A stretch of DNA of 64,000 nt from Clostridia bacterium (GTDB lineage Bacteria; Bacillota; Peptococcia; DRI-13; UBA5745): NCBI GenBank assembly GCA_018436095.1, contig JAHDMJ010000014.1:113801-177800 (forward strand), read 5' to 3'. The position numbers were made by a program, and so were the translations under genes. Below the pieces are notes generated by a model that was not told the DNA's origin, did no database searches, and was given only the letters and a program-made list of their open reading frames with translations. The number at the start of each line of letters is the position of its first letter. Position 1 is the stretch's first letter. Of this stretch, positions 17,587-25,769 are shown piece after piece.

Positions 17587-18786
17587 CTAATAATCCAGCA
17601 CCCCTTCCGGTATCGGATCCTTCATTTGCATCCATAAAACAGGGAGTCCTGCCTTGGGAACTACCTTTGTTATAATCCCATTAAGATCATTGGGCACTAC
17701 AATCACATCATCGGCGGCTTTGTTGTTATCTCCTTTGGTTTGAAAGGAAATATTTCCTTCCGGGTCATATATTACAGCTATGATTCGGTGAGTAATCGTA
17801 ATATTCTCCCGCTTAAAATTGATAACGTCATTTTCTGAAAGATTATAGATTTCCTGCTCCTCGGAAAACTTCTGAATCAGCACCACGTCTCCCGGAAAAA
17901 TCCCAGGCTCCATACTGCCCGTCAAGATAACCGAGGGATATACGGGGAATACGCCTACGGCAAACCAAGCAAAGGCAACGGAAAGCACCAGGCCCGCCGT
18001 AAAAAGGCCTATGCTTTCCCGTTGCCCTTTCGCCTGCTTATGGATTAAAACTCTATACCAATTCCATAGGAAAAGGGCCATCATAATGGGGACGATGGTC
18101 CCCAAAGCGCTTTCGGCAATCCAGGGCAGTGAAGGCAGAAAAGGGAAAATGCGCATAAATGCCTCTATACTTCCGCAGTAAGCCAAGCTGGCCCAGGGGC
18201 CGGCGCAGAAAGCCAGGGTCGTAAGCAAGCAGCTTTCGGCGATCAAAGGCAAAACATCCTTTGCCCCATAAATAAACCATTCTTTAGCGCTATTTAAATG
18301 CAGCAGCTTAAAAAAGTTGACCTTCAACAGGCAGGCTGCCAAAACGATAAGGGGTATCCAGAGGCGTAAACGGGCCGAGGGCCGGGAAGCTACAGCCACA
18401 GCGTAAGCCCGGGCCCCCTCCCGGGCAAAGAGGGCCGGGAAGACGGTAATATAATTAATGATGATGCCTGAGGGAGAAAGATCATAGGGACTTAAAGCCA
18501 GCTTCTGCAGCAATAATCCGGTGCTAAAGCTGAGGGCCAGTGAGATTAGGGCCCCGGAAAAGGCGGCTCCCACCAGATGGCTTCTTAACCGCAAAGGGCC
18601 AGGTACATGGATTTGAGGAATAAACAGGAATATGGCCAGGGCCACAGCGGACCAAAACAAGGGCATAACATAATAGGGCCCCCTGGTTATCATGCCGCCC
18701 ACCACCGGCAGCTTTGTTGAAAAATTCCCCAATAGAATTGCCGCTATAATGCCCCAGAGACAATAGATATATTGTTTCTCATTCAT
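17587..18786 (-). CDS. SipW-type (S26B, archaeal/ER-like) signal peptidase I with large N-terminal membrane domain
   Basis: A 399-residue peptidase. The catalytic set is S291 ('TGSMEPGIFPGDV'), H333 ('ITHRII', histidine where bacterial type I enzymes have lysine) and D353 ('TKGDNN'), which is the Ser-His-Asp pattern of SipW. Typical SipW is below 200 residues; here about 250 residues with six or seven hydrophobic helices precede the catalytic domain. The start at 18786 is chosen because the ATG overlaps the stop of the upstream gene (ATGAATGA), while the longer frame reaching 19032 has an Arg/Pro-rich N-terminus that is only the shadow of that upstream gene. It should process the three neighbouring preproteins. 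Confidence 0.85.
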   Translation of the reverse strand: MNEKQYIYCLWGIIAAILLGNFSTKLPVVGGMITRGPYYVMPLFWSAVALAIFLFIPQIHVPGPLRLRSHLVGAAFSGALISLALSFSTGLLLQKLALSPYDLSPSGIIINYITVFPALFAREGARAYAVAVASRPSARLRLWIPLIVLAACLLKVNFFKLLHLNSAKEWFIYGAKDVLPLIAESCLLTTLAFCAGPWASLAYCGSIEAFMRIFPFLPSLPWIAESALGTIVPIMMALFLWNWYRVLIHKQAKGQRESIGLFTAGLVLSVAFAWFAVGVFPVYPSVILTGSMEPGIFPGDVVLIQKFSEEQEIYNLSENDVINFKRENITITHRIIAVIYDPEGNISFQTKGDNNKAADDVIVVPNDLNGIITKVVPKAGLPVLWMQMKDPIPEGVLDY

Positions 18787-19237
18787 CTTTACCGTCAGCC
18801 TCAGCGCCGGTATTATCGATGCCGGCGGCGGATACAGTCTGGGATTGAGGGGCCGGGCCGGGATTAGCGTCAGATGCAGAACCAGGATCCGGATTGGTGT
18901 CAGAACCGGAAGCAGGTGCTTCGACCGGGGCAGGGCCCTCAGCCGGAGCAGGGGCCTCAGCCGGAGCAGGCGTTTCAGCCGGGGCAGCCGCTTCGCCGGA
19001 GCCGGCCTTCTCTTCGGCTTCCGGCTTCTCAATAGCTTCCTCTAAAGGGAGCTTCAGCGGCTCCGGCGGCGTCAGTCCCATTACGTGGATCGTAATCGGG
19101 CGGCTAAAAGAGACCTGCCAATTCCCTTGAATTTGATCAACCCAGTAGCCGTAAGCCAGCGATGCACCAAGCCCCATAAATAATATAAGAACCAACGCTA
19201 CCATTTTTGTCATTTTACGTATTTTATTCTTTTTCAT
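18779..19237 (-). CDS. Small secreted protein with SipW-cognate-like signal peptide and Ala/Pro/Glu-rich tail
   Basis: A 152-residue protein. After a K-rich n-region and hydrophobic core comes 'AYGYWVDQI', matching the Y-x-x-W-x-D pattern shared with the other two exported proteins of this operon. About 30 residues of possible beta structure follow ('WQVSFSRPITIHVMG'), then a low-complexity tail built on (A-P-A-E) repeats and Ser/Asp/Pro/Gly. Such a tail could span cell wall or act as a flexible spacer. No family recognised. Its last eight bases overlap the start of the peptidase gene, so the two are probably translationally coupled. Confidence 0.72.
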   Translation of the reverse strand: MKKNKIRKMTKMVALVLILFMGLGASLAYGYWVDQIQGNWQVSFSRPITIHVMGLTPPEPLKLPLEEAIEKPEAEEKAGSGEAAAPAETPAPAEAPAPAEGPAPVEAPASGSDTNPDPGSASDANPGPAPQSQTVSAAGIDNTGAEADGKDE

Positions 19238-19293
19238 GGCGGCCTCTCCCTTTTCTTCTCTTTATCGGTGTGGAATCGGAACTTATGGATATA

Positions 19294-20055
19294 CTATGGC
19301 CGGCCCTGTTCGATAAAAAGGGGCAGGGAAACTGTGTAACTACTTTTTATTTCTGCCGGAATCAAGCCTGCTGTGCCGTTGCCGTAAGGCATGATATAGG
19401 GCTTAAGCTCTTCGGGAAGCTGGGCCAGGTCCAGCGAAGGATTATTTGGGCTTTGCAAAACCTCAAGGCTCTCATCACTGAGCCTCAAAAAGATGGTAGC
19501 CACTATCCCCTCATCCTGCGTCTCAATCTGGCGGTAAACCTCCCAGAAAATCGGATTGTTTTCCTCAGTCATGCCCTCAGGCAGCATATATTCGCTGCCG
19601 TTAATCACCAGCCGGGAGCCGGTCAGCGTAAATGCCGCTTTTTCTTGGGAAGGCAGGGCCAGATCCGCCATATAATCCGTTACCGATTGCACCGTGCTGT
19701 CCGGATCAAGACCAATGGGATATTGGAATTTCAAAAACCTGTCTTCCCTGGCCAGCTCTTCCAGCAGAATACTCCGGCTAAAGGAAAGGCTGGCCTGCTT
19801 CTTATCATTGTTCAACACACAGCTTATTTCACTTGCGTTTATAGAGCTGCCGGCCTGCTCACCGTTTATATCCGTTACTTGCACAAGATAAGGCCGGTTT
19901 GAGTCGAACACTATGTTTAAAGACCCTGTATTGAAAACGCCCTTCACCGTCAGATAATCCGACCAGGAGGCGTAAGTTACGCCCAATGCCCCCATCGTCA
20001 TTGCTAAAATGAGAATAATGATTGCCGGTTTCACAGGTAAGGCCTTCCTTTTCAT
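19294..20055 (-). CDS. Exported protein with SipW-cognate-like signal peptide, function unknown
   Basis: A 253-residue protein starting with 'MKRKALPVKP', a hydrophobic core and 'VTYASWSDYLTVKG', again the Y-x-x-W-x-D pattern seen in the other SipW-operon substrates, followed by 'TGSLNIVFD' as in TasA/camelysin-like proteins. The central part is acidic and lacks cysteines except one; I recognise no enzyme motif. Its ATG overlaps the stop of the response-regulator gene (ATATGA), which ties the two-component system and the secreted proteins into one transcript. Probably a minor surface component or assembly factor. Confidence 0.72.
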   Translation of the reverse strand: MKRKALPVKPAIIILILAMTMGALGVTYASWSDYLTVKGVFNTGSLNIVFDSNRPYLVQVTDINGEQAGSSINASEISCVLNNDKKQASLSFSRSILLEELAREDRFLKFQYPIGLDPDSTVQSVTDYMADLALPSQEKAAFTLTGSRLVINGSEYMLPEGMTEENNPIFWEVYRQIETQDEGIVATIFLRLSDESLEVLQSPNNPSLDLAQLPEELKPYIMPYGNGTAGLIPAEIKSSYTVSLPLFIEQGRP

Positions 20056-20726
20056 ATGGCTCTGCTCTCCTTTCGCAAGTCGGTCCGTATTGCTTTGTTT
20101 AACGCCATTTGTATGCTGTAGCTGTTTTTGCTGGCAAAAAGCACGGCCTCTACCCTATTGTTCAACTGCAGCTTAGCCAATATGCTGCTGATATGCTTTT
20201 TCGCAGTCCCTAAAGATATATAAAGGTCTTTGCTGATTTTATCATTATCATAGCCTTGGCCCAGCAGTAAAAAAACATCTAACTCCCGCTCCGTCAAGGC
20301 GCTTAAAGCCTTTTCATCCTCCGAGTATTTGCCCATCCGGTCAACCAAGGCGGCTGAGTAGAATTTTGCTCCCCGTTCCACAGTTTGGAGACCATAAGTA
20401 ATTTCATCAATGAAAGCATCCTTTAATACATAAGCGTCCACCGCCATTTCCTGGGCCAAGGCAAAATCGCTTTGGCGGGAAGAAGAAGTAATAATAAAAA
20501 TTTTGCAGTCATACTTTTTTTCCCTTATCCAGGTTAGTAAGCTAAGGCCGTTTTCTTTGCCCAAATTAATATCGATAAAGGCCAGACCCACCTGGTTTTT
20601 TTCCATCAACGATATGGACTCCCTTACAGTGCCTGCCTGCAGTATTTCTTCATCCCTTTTGTACATTTGAATGATGGAACTTAGGCCCTGTCTTGCCAGC
20701 GGATGATCGTCGAGAATTAAGATCAT
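20052..20726 (-). CDS. NarL/LuxR-family response regulator
   Basis: A 224-residue two-domain regulator. The receiver starts 'MILILDDHP' (acidic pair D6-D7), has its phosphoacceptor in 'LAFIDINLG', the switch residue in 'FIITSSS' and K in 'YVLKDAF'. The C-terminal LuxR helix-turn-helix is 'LTERELDVFLLLGQGYDNDKISKDL' (in parts) with 'SLGTAKKHISSILAKL'. The start at 20726 has AGGGGGG nearby; an in-frame ATG at 20753 overlaps the kinase stop but gives an odd nine-residue extension. It pairs with the kinase upstream and lies directly before the secreted-protein genes, which are its probable targets. Confidence 0.88.
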   Translation of the reverse strand: MILILDDHPLARQGLSSIIQMYKRDEEILQAGTVRESISLMEKNQVGLAFIDINLGKENGLSLLTWIREKKYDCKIFIITSSSRQSDFALAQEMAVDAYVLKDAFIDEITYGLQTVERGAKFYSAALVDRMGKYSEDEKALSALTERELDVFLLLGQGYDNDKISKDLYISLGTAKKHISSILAKLQLNNRVEAVLFASKNSYSIQMALNKAIRTDLRKESRAI

Positions 20727-20749
20727 GCCAATCCCCCCTGATCTTATTT

Positions 20750-22405
20750 TCATTTAGGCAAAGAGCACTTTATCGTAGTTCCCCGCCCAATTTGCGATTC
20801 GATAACCAGCTTTCCTTTCAGCATATTTGTCATTTTGTACATATTTTTTAAACCTTGACCCTCTTTTTGGGAAGATTGATGCATGCTAAAACCCTCCCCA
20901 TTATCGGCGACCTCCGCTACCAGATTTTCATTCTCCAAACGCAAGCGAATGCTGACCTTAGCCGCTTGGCCATGACGGATAGCGTTATTCACCGCTTCAC
21001 AGATAATCCGATAAAATGCCGTTTTCTGATTGGTTGTCATGAGCGGTTTATCACCGGCCATCTCGAGTCTGATATCGGCGCCGCTCAAACATCTCACCTC
21101 ATCCATATACTGAGAAAGCTTCTGCCAAAAATAATTTTGGCCATCCCCTTCCCAGCGCAATCCGTAAATAGTTTCCCGCAATTCCTTCATGGTGGATTCT
21201 ATGGCCTTGGCTATATATTTCAGTTTTTCCCGTTTTTCCTCCTCCTTCATATCCGCTTGCTCCTCATCAAAAAGGTGCAGGCTGCAAACAACGGCAAAAA
21301 GCTTTTGAATAACGGTATCGTGTATTTCATTAGCAATACGGTTTTGTTCTTCGCAAACCACATAAGACTCTGCCATGGCCTGAAGATCCAATTGCTGCAT
21401 AATAATCCCTACAAGATTATGATAAAACGTTTCCCGGGCCGGATCCCTTTTGCCCGGCTTTTCTTCCCTGCCCTGCAGCGTAAAAAGAAGACCCTGAATT
21501 CCTGAGGAATTATTTATATAAGTTATCGTATAACTGCCTTCTTCTTCCTCAATTTGGTTATTCAAAATCTCTTTTGACGTCATAAAATTATAGCCTTTTA
21601 TTTTTTCAATCAATTTTGCTGCCTGGCCCAGGGACAGGCCTTTGCTGCTTGTCCGCTCTATGCCCTGCAAAGGATTGATTTTCAACAAAAGGCAGCCTTC
21701 GCAAGCTATTGTCCGATATAATAGGGCCGTTATCTCTTCCATGACCCTGTCCGGATCCGTTATGCTGAATAAATTAAAGGACTCATACAGGCTCATGGTA
21801 TCCTGAAGAGCCTGTTCGCTGCGCCTGATTTCATGCTGCAGGCTTTCGTTGAATTGATGAAGCTCCTGCCGGTTTTTATCAAGCTTGAAGGCATAACCGA
21901 ATAGCGTATAAAAGCCGCCGGCTACCACAAGGAAGGCAATCCCTGTGTTGACGTTGGAGTGGGCGGCATAGCTGGGAACCAATCCATAATATCCCCCTAT
22001 CAATGCGCACATCAGACACCATAAAACAGCAGGAGGTGTGATAAATTTAAAACGTCCATCCAAACGCTCGGCAGCCATGGCAATCGTTAATGAGCTGACG
22101 AAGTACCATAGGTAAGGACTTAAAAACCCTCCCGAAAAAATAATGAATACGCCATAAGCGATAACCTCCAGACACATGGTAACGGCAATTTCTGTCATGG
22201 TGCTTTTCGTAAAACTTCTTTTGTACATGGAATTACCGATAACGCTGGCGGCTATTATTCCACCGGCCACACTCAGGCGAAGCTGGGTGATCTCCCCATT
22301 ATACATATAGAAATAAGCGAAAGTGGATACGGCCAGGGAGATATAGCGATAAGTAATACATATTTTGATCAGCTCATTTTCATTGGCTGGCTGAAAAATT
22401 TTCAT
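20750..22405 (-). CDS. NarL-type (HisKA_3) sensor histidine kinase
   Basis: A 551-residue kinase. About six hydrophobic helices occupy residues 20-190, then a coiled segment, a GAF-like region ('ITDPDRVMEEITALLYRTI') and the HisKA_3 dimerisation helix with the phosphorylated histidine in 'RIANEIHDTVIQKL'. The ATPase domain shows 'CEAVNNAIRHG', 'VADNGEGF' and a closing 'GRGTTIKCSLPK'. The start at 22405 follows a CAGGGGA ribosome site. The membrane part has no obvious extracytoplasmic sensor domain, so it probably senses a membrane or intracellular signal. First gene of the SipW operon. Confidence 0.88.
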   Translation of the reverse strand: MKIFQPANENELIKICITYRYISLAVSTFAYFYMYNGEITQLRLSVAGGIIAASVIGNSMYKRSFTKSTMTEIAVTMCLEVIAYGVFIIFSGGFLSPYLWYFVSSLTIAMAAERLDGRFKFITPPAVLWCLMCALIGGYYGLVPSYAAHSNVNTGIAFLVVAGGFYTLFGYAFKLDKNRQELHQFNESLQHEIRRSEQALQDTMSLYESFNLFSITDPDRVMEEITALLYRTIACEGCLLLKINPLQGIERTSSKGLSLGQAAKLIEKIKGYNFMTSKEILNNQIEEEEGSYTITYINNSSGIQGLLFTLQGREEKPGKRDPARETFYHNLVGIIMQQLDLQAMAESYVVCEEQNRIANEIHDTVIQKLFAVVCSLHLFDEEQADMKEEEKREKLKYIAKAIESTMKELRETIYGLRWEGDGQNYFWQKLSQYMDEVRCLSGADIRLEMAGDKPLMTTNQKTAFYRIICEAVNNAIRHGQAAKVSIRLRLENENLVAEVADNGEGFSMHQSSQKEGQGLKNMYKMTNMLKGKLVIESQIGRGTTIKCSLPK

Positions 22406-22436
22406 GCTTTTTCCCCTGCATTTTCTTACGTTTATC

Positions 22437-22454
22437 AGATATGATAGCATATCT
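22437..22454. promoter_or_regulatory. 18-bp dyad just upstream of the sensor kinase gene
   Basis: AGATATG (22437-22443) and CATATCT (22448-22454) form a perfect 7-bp inverted repeat around ATAG, about 32 bases before the kinase start. It is a candidate operator, possibly for the LuxR-type regulator of the same operon; no clear -35/-10 pair was found with it. Confidence 0.35.
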
Positions 22455-22527
22455 GCCGCCGGATTCTCCGCTTTGATTACTCAAAACCCTTTTTGACGTC
22501 ATAAATGGTTTGCGCCTGTCTCTTCAC

Positions 22528-22567
22528 AAAAAAAAACACTGCCGTAGTATAATTTTACAGCAGTGTT
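22528..22567 (-). terminator. Intrinsic terminator of the LuxR-type regulator gene
   Basis: On the minus strand the stem AACACTGC/GCAGTGTT (22535-22542 with 22560-22567), extended by three more pairs, is followed by nine T. It ends the gene at 22612-25101 and separates it from the SipW operon downstream. Confidence 0.88.
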
Positions 22568-22611
22568 CTATATTTTTCATATTACCCGCCGGGTGATTTT
22601 TGAAGAGATTT

Positions 22612-25101
22612 TCATTTTTTCAGTTCATAATCATTCAATTGCAACCGGGAGCGGATATCCAGTTTCCGGTAAATACTTTTGAGATGGGACTTGACCGTAT
22701 CCTCCGTAACAAACAGCATTTCGGCAATCTCTTTGTTGGCCAGCCCTTTTTGCACCAGTAAAGCCGTTTCATATTCCCTAACAGTCAGCATCGGTTCAAG
22801 AGACAAGGCTTTTTTGATAGCCATTATTCCTGCTGATTGTCTGCGGCAAAGGCAAAGCAGGGCATCCATCTCCCCGCCGGCAGCCTCTTTGTCTTTTGCC
22901 CGTTGCAAAAGAGGCAGAATTTCCTCATGTTCGGCAAAAGGCAGATATACCTTGTCAGGCAAAGCAATTGCCAAACTGCGGTCCAGGGCCTTCAAGGCAT
23001 CGCCACCATTGCCCAGCCGCTGCTTGGCAATGGCTGTGTATATGGAAAGGTAGACTTGAGGCAGCAAAAAATGCAGCTCTTGAACTATCGGCATCAGTGC
23101 ATCGGCAACGCCTATCACAGCGGCATTCTTCCCCTCCAGCAACAACCCTTTGACATAAAGCATCTGCCCATAGGGAATAGCGAATTTAAACAGCTTTTTC
23201 CACATATTATCCGGGTCAAAAATCCATGGAGCAAGCTCGTCGGCATGGCCCAGAGCAGCAGCCAAAAATCCCTTGCAGAGGTCGGCCGTTGCCCTGCCGT
23301 CATATTTGGCCGGTGCACAGATACGGTTTTCCATGCTAACCAAAGCAGATTTATAATCCTCAAGGTTGCCCCTAAGCAGGGCAATCCGGGCTAAAATGAG
23401 CTCTGCGGCATAGCAAATACTGTTTTGTTTTTTGCCGGAGGCCAGAAATAATGCTTTGTGGCATAGGGGCTCTGCGGCAATATCCTCTCCTGCCATCAGC
23501 AGGGCTTCTGCCCGCATGACATGTTCTGCCGCCGTGCCGTGCCCCATGGTTAAGCGGGTATAGATGGGCATACATTCATCCAGGCAAGCAAGCTGGCTAT
23601 CGAGCTCACCACTTTTGGACCATAACAAATACATAACGGAGGGCTGGCCAAAGGTCCAGAAATCCTCCCAATTATATAACGTTGTGGGACCGCCAAGGAG
23701 GGCCCAAGCCGCCTTGTGCCCCTTACTCATTTTTTTGATGTCATTGAATTTGCTAAAAGACATCATCAGGGCAAATTCTCCGCTGATCCGTTTAACCTCC
23801 GCAGGCCCAAGACTGTAAGTTTCCGGGCTCTGCAGCATTTCAGCGATCATTCCGCAAGCCATGCGGAAATTGCCGTAATCGCCCACCAAAAATAGTTGAA
23901 AGGCAAATATCAGCAAGCAGTTGGGATAGCGGTACAGAATTTCTTTGGGGCAATCGTTTAATATTCCGGTTAAGAAACGGCTGAAATTAACAGAGATATG
24001 TCCGGCCAAATCACTGCTTTTGATGGGCAGAGAAAGCAGTGCTTCAAAGTCCCCGGTCAGATAATAGAAATGAGCGGCTTTGAAGTATTCTCTGACCAGA
24101 GCATAGGCTTTTCCCGCTCTTTTCCACAACTGTTTTTTCATCACCGCCGGCAGATTGGCAAACTCACCCTGCAGAAAATCTACCAGCAGGCCATGTATAA
24201 TATATTCGCCTTTATTTTGATCGCAGCGGATAAAGCTGGTTTTCTCTAAAAGGGTTTGGGCATAAGCCGGCAGCTCATCCTCATCCAGCATGATTTGCCC
24301 TTGCTCGGCAGTAAAACTGCCAAACAGGGACAAGGCCAGCAAAAAATGCTGCTCATGCTTTTCCAGACGGTTCCAGATAGCGGTTCTGACTAGCTGCACA
24401 ATACTGCCTGAATTGCCGAAGCTGCCGGTGGCGCGATAATGGAGGGCCTGCAGGCATAGGGCCGCCACCCAACCCTCGGTATAATCCATGACCTTATCCA
24501 GCTCCTGCTCGGAAATCCGCAGCCCCCTTTGCCTGAAATAGCTGGCGGTTTCACTCTTGGTAAAAAACAGCTCCTCCTTACCCAAGGTCAATATTCTATT
24601 GTTATAAGCCCCTTCGGCTGGCGGCAAGTCAAGCTCCTGGGTAATCACCACAATATGAAGATTGGAGCTGCCGTTATAGGAAAGGGCACTGATGATTTGC
24701 CGTTGAACCGGACTTTGAATAAGCTGATAGTTATCAATCACCAAAACCGTAGGCAGGTCACACCGGCAGTTTCTCATTATTCTTGCGATATCGCTCAGGG
24801 TTTCACCACTAGGCATACCCAGCCGGCTCAAAGCGTCCGCCGTTTCGTTGTCGCATTGATAAAACAGGCTGCAAATATTCGCCCAAGCTTTGTAAGCTGT
24901 TTCGCCGATGGCCGTATACCAGTATTCATTGATTGTCTGAGCAACATGCTCTTTCAGATATTCCCGAACGGCAGTGGTTTTTCCCGCACCGGAAGGAGCT
25001 TCCACCACAGTTAGAGGATACTGGGGAATTTTCCGAAGCTCATGAAGCAACCGCTCCGAAAGATAATAATCATCTTTCATTCTTTCTTTTGCTCCGCCCA
25101 T
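22612..25101 (-). CDS. MalT-like (LAL) LuxR-family transcriptional regulator
   Basis: An 829-residue regulator. The N-terminal nucleotide-binding part has Walker A 'APSGAGKTT' and Walker B 'TVLVIDNYQ'; a long helical, TPR-like region follows, and the C-terminus is a LuxR helix-turn-helix ('LTVREYETALLVQKGLANKEI' in parts, 'VTEDTVKSHLKSIYRKL'). The start at 25101 is preferred because GGAGG lies five bases upstream; the ATG at 25113 is part of that ribosome-site region. Such proteins bind ATP and an inducer and then oligomerise on DNA. Its targets are unknown: it is a single-gene unit with its own terminator, next to the SipW operon. Confidence 0.88.
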   Translation of the reverse strand: MGGAKERMKDDYYLSERLLHELRKIPQYPLTVVEAPSGAGKTTAVREYLKEHVAQTINEYWYTAIGETAYKAWANICSLFYQCDNETADALSRLGMPSGETLSDIARIMRNCRCDLPTVLVIDNYQLIQSPVQRQIISALSYNGSSNLHIVVITQELDLPPAEGAYNNRILTLGKEELFFTKSETASYFRQRGLRISEQELDKVMDYTEGWVAALCLQALHYRATGSFGNSGSIVQLVRTAIWNRLEKHEQHFLLALSLFGSFTAEQGQIMLDEDELPAYAQTLLEKTSFIRCDQNKGEYIIHGLLVDFLQGEFANLPAVMKKQLWKRAGKAYALVREYFKAAHFYYLTGDFEALLSLPIKSSDLAGHISVNFSRFLTGILNDCPKEILYRYPNCLLIFAFQLFLVGDYGNFRMACGMIAEMLQSPETYSLGPAEVKRISGEFALMMSFSKFNDIKKMSKGHKAAWALLGGPTTLYNWEDFWTFGQPSVMYLLWSKSGELDSQLACLDECMPIYTRLTMGHGTAAEHVMRAEALLMAGEDIAAEPLCHKALFLASGKKQNSICYAAELILARIALLRGNLEDYKSALVSMENRICAPAKYDGRATADLCKGFLAAALGHADELAPWIFDPDNMWKKLFKFAIPYGQMLYVKGLLLEGKNAAVIGVADALMPIVQELHFLLPQVYLSIYTAIAKQRLGNGGDALKALDRSLAIALPDKVYLPFAEHEEILPLLQRAKDKEAAGGEMDALLCLCRRQSAGIMAIKKALSLEPMLTVREYETALLVQKGLANKEIAEMLFVTEDTVKSHLKSIYRKLDIRSRLQLNDYELKK

Positions 25102-25166
25102 ATATTCCTCCATTTATCCGATAAATCAGTCTTTTCTGACCATAAATTCAGCCAAAATATAAAGAA

Positions 25167-25202
25167 CCGTACTAAATTGACTATAAACCAATTTAATACG
25201 GC
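25167..25202 (-). terminator. Probable terminator of the ArsR-type gene
   Basis: CCGTACTAAATTG and CAATTTAATACGG (25167-25179 and 25189-25201) pair with one mismatch. On the minus strand a T-rich but broken tract follows, so it is a moderate terminator. Confidence 0.55.
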
Positions 25203-25226
25203 TGCTTCATCATATTAAAAATCTCG

Positions 25227-25535
25227 CTAATCCCACTTGGATTTCCGGAATTCTTTGCCGGAATAATACTTCCTCAAGACATGAATGATTTCCTCTACCC
25301 GGTGATCCTTAATCGAGTAAATCACATTCAATCCAACCTTCTCATAATCCAAAATATCATTAGCCCGCAAAATCGCCAAATGTTGGGATAAGGCGGACTG
25401 GGAGACTCCCTGAATCTGAGAAAAGAGTGAGCCTACTGTGGTGGGCCCTTTCATTAGCTCTGATAAAATTTGTAATCGATATTCGTTTGCCAGGACTTTT
25501 AACAGGTCGGCAATTTGGCGAGCATTATTTTCCAT
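25227..25535 (-). CDS. ArsR-family winged-helix repressor without cysteines
   Basis: A 102-residue single-domain regulator. The recognition region reads 'GVSQSALSQHLAILRANDIL' and the wing 'VGLNVIYSIKD', typical of ArsR/SmtB proteins. The protein contains no cysteine, and the usual metal motif ELCVCDL is absent, so metal sensing through thiols is unlikely. The start at 25535 follows AAAAGGGG; the earlier in-frame codon gives an unlikely extension. It stands alone between two unrelated regulators, with a good promoter upstream. The regulated gene is not evident. Confidence 0.85.
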   Translation of the reverse strand: MENNARQIADLLKVLANEYRLQILSELMKGPTTVGSLFSQIQGVSQSALSQHLAILRANDILDYEKVGLNVIYSIKDHRVEEIIHVLRKYYSGKEFRKSKWD

Positions 25536-25598
25536 ATATCCCCTTTTGCTTGCCACAAAAAGTGCAAGATTGAATATTATTTTATACTTATATAATTA

Positions 25599-25626
25599 AT
25601 CATACCTCCTTTTTCTGATTTGTCAA
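25599..25626 (-). promoter_or_regulatory. Sigma-A promoter of the ArsR-type gene
   Basis: On the minus strand TTGACA (25626-25621) and TATGAT (25604-25599) are 16 bases apart. The A+T-rich stretch between the -10 box and the gene could hold the autorepression site. The rest of 25627-25769 is A+T-rich with no gene. Confidence 0.65.
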
Positions 25627-25769
25627 TACACCTGTTTACTTTGTAGACTAAAAAACTCAATAACTTTGATAATACTTTGACTCATATTCATTTTATAACA
25701 TAAGTTAGGCATTAAGCAAGTGCTAAATTAGCTTAAGGCACAGAAAAATACCTTTTTCATTTTCTAATC

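Noticed and set aside
18787..19032. Longer N-terminus of the signal peptidase (481-residue frame)
   Set aside because: The extra 82 residues are Arg/Leu/Pro-rich shadow coding of the overlapping Ala/Pro-rich protein gene. The coupled ATG at 18786 is the natural start.
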